53,030 bases of DNA from Kiritimatiellia bacterium (GTDB lineage: Bacteria; Verrucomicrobiota; Kiritimatiellia; RFP12; UBA1067). The first letter of the stretch is position 1; every line of letters starts with the position of its first letter. The notes under the pieces are model-generated. The model did no database searches and was not told the origin of the DNA. It worked only from the letters and a program-made list of their open reading frames with translations. The stretch lies in the NCBI GenBank assembly GCA_028686345.1, contig JAQUCE010000025.1:1-53030 (forward strand), written 5' to 3'. The position numbers were made by a program, and so were the translations under genes. Shown here piece by piece: positions 50,374-53,030 of this stretch.

Positions 50374-51780
50374 TTAAAGAGGTTGATATCCATATCTCCG
50401 CAGTCCTGCGTATAGGCTTTCACCATCTCTAAGAGGTTTGCATCGTCGTTGGCTTCGGTGGTTGATAAATGATTCAAATCGTTTTAAGACGAACCAGTTC
50501 ATGTCCCTGAAACTTTTCCTTGAGTATTCATCCTTGAAGTAATTCTTCCAGCACTGGTTTTTCTGATTTACCGCTGCTATGGTGTCTTTAAGCGTATGTT
50601 TATATCCGCTGTTGATTACACCACGCAGGTTTTCCCGTTGCCGAGCTTCCGTTTTCTTTGATGGAAACGTGTTCAAATACTTCTTGTTCCTGCCGTGACG
50701 ATCTTGATCGTAACGCATCGTGAATCCAAGAAAATCAAGGTTGTCCCCCTGTTCCAGTTTTACCACTTTGGTCTTTTCCCGGTTTACGCTCAGTTTCAGC
50801 TCCCCTTCAATAACCTGTTCAACCCAGCTCGTTATGCGTTTGCCCATGTAGCGGGCCTGAACGACAAAGTCGTCTGCATATCTTGTCAAGCGGGCGTTTG
50901 CGAAGTTCTTGGGTGAGTCTGTTCGTGTGTGAAACGCTTTATCCAGCTCATTCAAAAAGATATTTGCGAGTAGCGGGGATATAACACCTCCTTGAGGCGT
51001 GCCGCAGGTTGAAGCTGTTAGCTTAACCACGCGTTTCCCTTTCTTCGCTTCGACTTTTTCTTGTTTCCTGTGAGCTTTACGCTCCCATTTACGCTTTGGA
51101 AAGTCGATGTTACTCTCTTCAGAGACTGGGCATTTCAGCCACATTCTTATTAGTTTCAGGACTGATCTGTCGGACACTCTTTTCTCAACTAACTCCATTT
51201 ACATATCATGGTCTATTGTGTCAAAATAGGCACTGAGATCAGCATCGTACACTTCATCCTTGCCAGCACGGAGATTGGATTTTATATCTTGTATCGCATC
51301 ATGGGCGCACCGTTCAGGCCTGAACCCGTGCGAACAGTCAAAGAAGTCCGCCTCAAATATGGGTTCGAGTATCAGCTTAGCCGCTGTCTGAACAACTCGG
51401 TCACGTATGCACGGTATTCCGAGTGGGCGCATTTTTCCATTCGCTTTTGTGATATATGTCCTTCTCACTGGAGACGGCATGTATTGCTTTTCTTTTAGTT
51501 CCTTCTGTAGCTCCTTTATCAATCCTTCAGCACCTTCTTCTGAGTTTTCGATGTCAGTAAAGCTGACTCCGTCAACCCCTGGTGCCCCGTCTTTCGCCTT
51601 TGTGAGCTTATAAGCTGTTTCCAGCACATCACTTCGGTAAACACGGTCATATAGAGCGTAGAACCTGAAATCAGGTTCCTGCTTGGCCTTACAGCCCAGT
51701 TTCCAGCGTAGAGAGGAGAGACTTGCGGGCATTCCTTTTTCAAGTGGCGCCTTTTCCGTAGTGTAACGTTTACCGTTCAA
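50374..51780 (-). pseudogene. Group II intron reverse transcriptase/maturase with in-frame stop
   Basis: A 468-codon frame (from TTG 51780) broken by TAA at codon 194. The N-terminal part has [37 protein letters not shown] and [14 protein letters not shown] (RT blocks 0-3). The stop falls in [17 protein letters not shown]. The C-terminal part has GTPQGGVISPLLANIFL, the catalytic TRYADDFVV (YADD) and the maturase domain X (CWKNYFKDEYSR). No HNH endonuclease follows. In related enzymes this site reads HDKLMELV, so two single-base changes (AAG to ATG, TTA to TAA) suffice. An ATG follows the stop directly, so two polypeptides could be made, but the RT fold would be cut. Confidence 0.92.
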
Positions 51781-51783
51781 GCG

Positions 51784-52433
51784 GGGTGACGGAACACTTT
51801 TACGATGGTTCTGCTAGAAGAGTAAAAACTACGAATTATGCGAACAGCCGCGAATTGAAGAGCGTTGTTGCCTACCATGATGACGGAAGTATGGCGACCG
51901 TCGGCGAAGTTACAGCCAGCGGTACGAACACAACCAGTTACAGTGTGCGGCAGGCTGTGGCAGGAAAACCGGGAGCTTATAAGATCACAGTGACCGATGC
52001 CAAGGGCAATCAGAGTGTGAACTACTATTCAGGCAACGGGCAGCTTTACCGCAGTGAAGGCGCGACCTATCCAACCGAGATCGCTTTTGACGCTGCGGGG
52101 CGCATGGTAGAACTGCATACATGGCGCAACGAAGCTGGCAATTCCGACATCACTCGTTGGTATTATGACCTATTCACCGGAGCCATGACAAACAAACTCT
52201 ATGCCAATGGAAAAGGCACGGCATACACCTATCTCGATGACGGGCGCATTGCCACCCGCAAATGGGTACGCAACATCATCACGACCTACGGATATGCCTA
52301 TACAGTCACTGGGAGCATCCGCACCACGGATTACAACGATGATACTATAAGTGTCACTAACTTTTATAACCTTGTCGGCCAGTTTATCAAAGTCGAGGAC
52401 GGCACCGGCACAACCAACCTTCTCAGAACAACC
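51784..52433 (+). pseudogene. RHS/YD-repeat protein remnant, 3' fragment
   Basis: Reads [16 protein letters not shown], then VAYHDDGSMATVGEVTAS, NYYSGNGQLYRSEGATYPTE, YPTEIAFDAAGRMVELHTW, TRWYYDLFTGAMTNKLYANG and TAYTYLDDGRIATRKW: at least five YD-type repeats. RHS proteins form secreted or surface shells around toxin or adhesin domains. After about 52433 the repeat pattern dissolves in both forward frames and runs into the inverted repeat at 52503. With the 5' fragment and the intron this is a dead gene. Confidence 0.85.
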
Positions 52434-52502
52434 TTCAATCATAACCCACACTGCCATACGCGCCGCCACTCAGGACTCCACAAGAACCGACTCGGCCAAC
52501 CC

Positions 52503-52621
52503 AGCAATTCTAATTATGGCCGAAGACACGCTAAAGCGTGAACTACATACCCCAGAAACCGTATGTAGTTCACACTTTAGCGTGTCGCATGAGCAGGTGC
52601 GCGGCCATAATTAGAATTGCT
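52503..52621. repeat. 119-bp inverted-repeat element (MITE-like)
   Basis: Perfect 19-bp terminal inverted repeats, AGCAATTCTAATTATGGCC (52503-52521) and its complement (52603-52621), enclose a second inverted pair ACACGCTAAAGCGTGAACTA / TAGTTCACACTTTAGCGTGT around CCCAGAAACC. Inner parts recur at 23464-23511. It has no coding capacity. Confidence 0.85.
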
Positions 52622-52640
52622 GCAGCCAACCGAGCCTCAG

Positions 52641-52669
52641 TTGACAACGCATTTAGCCCGAATTATTTT
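52641..52669 (+). promoter_or_regulatory. Promoter of the gene at 52763
   Basis: TTGACA (52641-52646), a 17-bp spacer and TATTTT (52664-52669). Perfect -35 and good -10. The start codon is about 90 bp further on, leaving a leader of about 85 nt. Confidence 0.7.
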
Positions 52670-52734
52670 TCCAAAGTTTTATGTTGCATTTTTGTGAATA
52701 ATCAGTTTTAATAGCTTTAATCAAATTTAAGTAG

Positions 52735-52766
52735 GAGTTTTTTATTATGTGAGTTTTTTATTATGT
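52735..52766 (+). repeat. Adjacent 16-bp duplication over the start codon
   Basis: GAGTTTTTTATTATGT occurs twice in tandem (52735-52750 and 52751-52766). The AGGAG ribosome-binding site (52733-52737) precedes the first copy, whose ATG is followed at once by TGA. The second copy carries the ATG that opens the long frame. Confidence 0.85.
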
Positions 52767-53030
52767 CTTCTACTTTTCTTAGTATCCTAGTCAGCGGACT
52801 TTTTCTTATATACCTGAGCGTTAACTGCTACAAATCCTGTGTTGAGTTGATGCGCGAGCTCTGGCTGCAATTTAGAAGGCTGACAATAGTAACGCAGATC
52901 TCGGTCCTCTGTGTTCTATCTCTGTTCACAAATTATGGCGGGGCAAAGTTTCCGCGTACACCACAGCAAGAATCGGTTCCCGCTGAGCTGCGGTCGGGCG
53001 GCCTTGTCGCAACCTCCAGCGACGGCGCTG
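52763..53030 (+). CDS. N-terminal part of a membrane-anchored protein (runs off the window)
   Basis: 89 codons from ATG 52763 to the window edge, frame still open. It begins MSSTFLSILVSGLFLIYLSV (a first hydrophobic helix), continues with a basic amphipathic stretch (ELMRELWLQFRRL), a second hydrophobic segment (TIVTQISVLCVLSLF) and then TNYGGAKFPRTPQQE, a polar Pro/Ser/Gly-rich region. This looks like a membrane anchor ahead of a large extracytoplasmic domain. I do not recognise the family. Being next to the RHS remnant, it may start a related surface protein. Its initiation region is altered by the 16-bp duplication. Confidence 0.7.
   Translation, partial: MSSTFLSILVSGLFLIYLSVNCYKSCVELMRELWLQFRRLTIVTQISVLCVLSLFTNYGGAKFPRTPQQESVPAELRSGGLVATSSDGA

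Larger units (their letters stand above)
50250..51780 (-). mobile_element. Group II intron, 5'-truncated, antisense in an RHS gene
   Basis: The 3' end is well marked by domain V and domain VI hairpins (50260-50321) and a terminal CTACTCTACT near 50250. The maturase follows. At the other end RHS coding sequence appears within a few bases of the maturase frame, so the roughly 500-600 nt of domains I-III expected 5' of the intron ORF are missing. Such 5' truncation is common when reverse transcription is incomplete. The insert is antisense to the RHS gene and cannot be spliced from it. Confidence 0.8.

Overview
The window looks like chromosomal DNA from an anaerobic, polysaccharide-oriented member of the PVC bacteria, most likely Kiritimatiellota, Lentisphaerota or Verrucomicrobiota. 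This is inferred from the gene repertoire: a lipoprotein of the GHL10/DUF187 glycoside-hydrolase-like family, two Tat-exported Gfo/Idh oxidoreductases, a ThuA-like protein, a UroD-like methyltransferase, a XylR/AraC-type sugar regulator, a giant secreted beta-strand-repeat protein, and a RAYT transposase with a DprA-like tail. No rRNA, tRNA or CRISPR array was recognised. Gene spacing is loose, and nearly every intergenic gap is filled with dispersed palindromic repeats, many with a 5' GTAG foot.

Layout. 1-9.5 kb: a lone YcaO protein, a roughly 0.94-kb higher-order repeat array, a fused double ketosynthase, a GHL10 lipoprotein, and long mosaic repeat tracts. 9.5-19 kb (minus strand): a DEAD-box helicase, a CoA-disulfide-reductase/rhodanese fusion, then a likely operon of ArsR regulator, RND/MMPL exporter, LolA-like protein and outer-membrane barrel. 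The ArsR gene has a near-consensus promoter with an overlapping operator and may be leaderless. 19.7-30.3 kb: a ThuA/UroD/Gfo-Idh operon, a 1834-residue secreted protein and a divergent XylR-type regulator. The operon and the secreted-protein gene share a nearly superimposable promoter: two direct half-sites 21 bp apart, with the -10 box at the same distance. This points to one regulon controlled by the neighbouring regulator.

30.5-35 kb: a coiled-coil/NYN ribonuclease-like protein, a RAYT transposase whose own gene carries five in-frame tandem copies of its putative REP palindrome, and an RsmC-like methyltransferase gene broken by one frameshift. The same REP also encodes the C-terminal tail of the UroD-like protein 12 kb away. 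35-40.6 kb: panB is followed at once by a ketosynthase-like gene and an AT/DH/phosphopantetheinyl-transferase fusion. The nucleophile position of KS (Thr for Cys), AT (Gln for Ser) and the DH His position (Tyr) are all changed, while the PPTase motifs are intact. This is the best candidate for an undescribed system. 40.8-46.9 kb: guaB, a 2[4Fe-4S] ferredoxin with a clear terminator, a membrane-anchored phosphoesterase, a PolB-type 3'-5' exonuclease and a second Gfo/Idh protein.

47-53 kb: a two-gene glycosyltransferase operon (GT2 and a GT39-like membrane protein), then an RHS/YD-repeat gene remnant split by an antisense, 5'-truncated group II intron whose maturase has an in-frame stop. The window ends in a partial membrane-protein gene with a good promoter and a 16-bp duplication that leaves an ATG-TGA mini-ORF at the ribosome-binding site. 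All calls come from reading the sequence by eye; no database search or folding was run.
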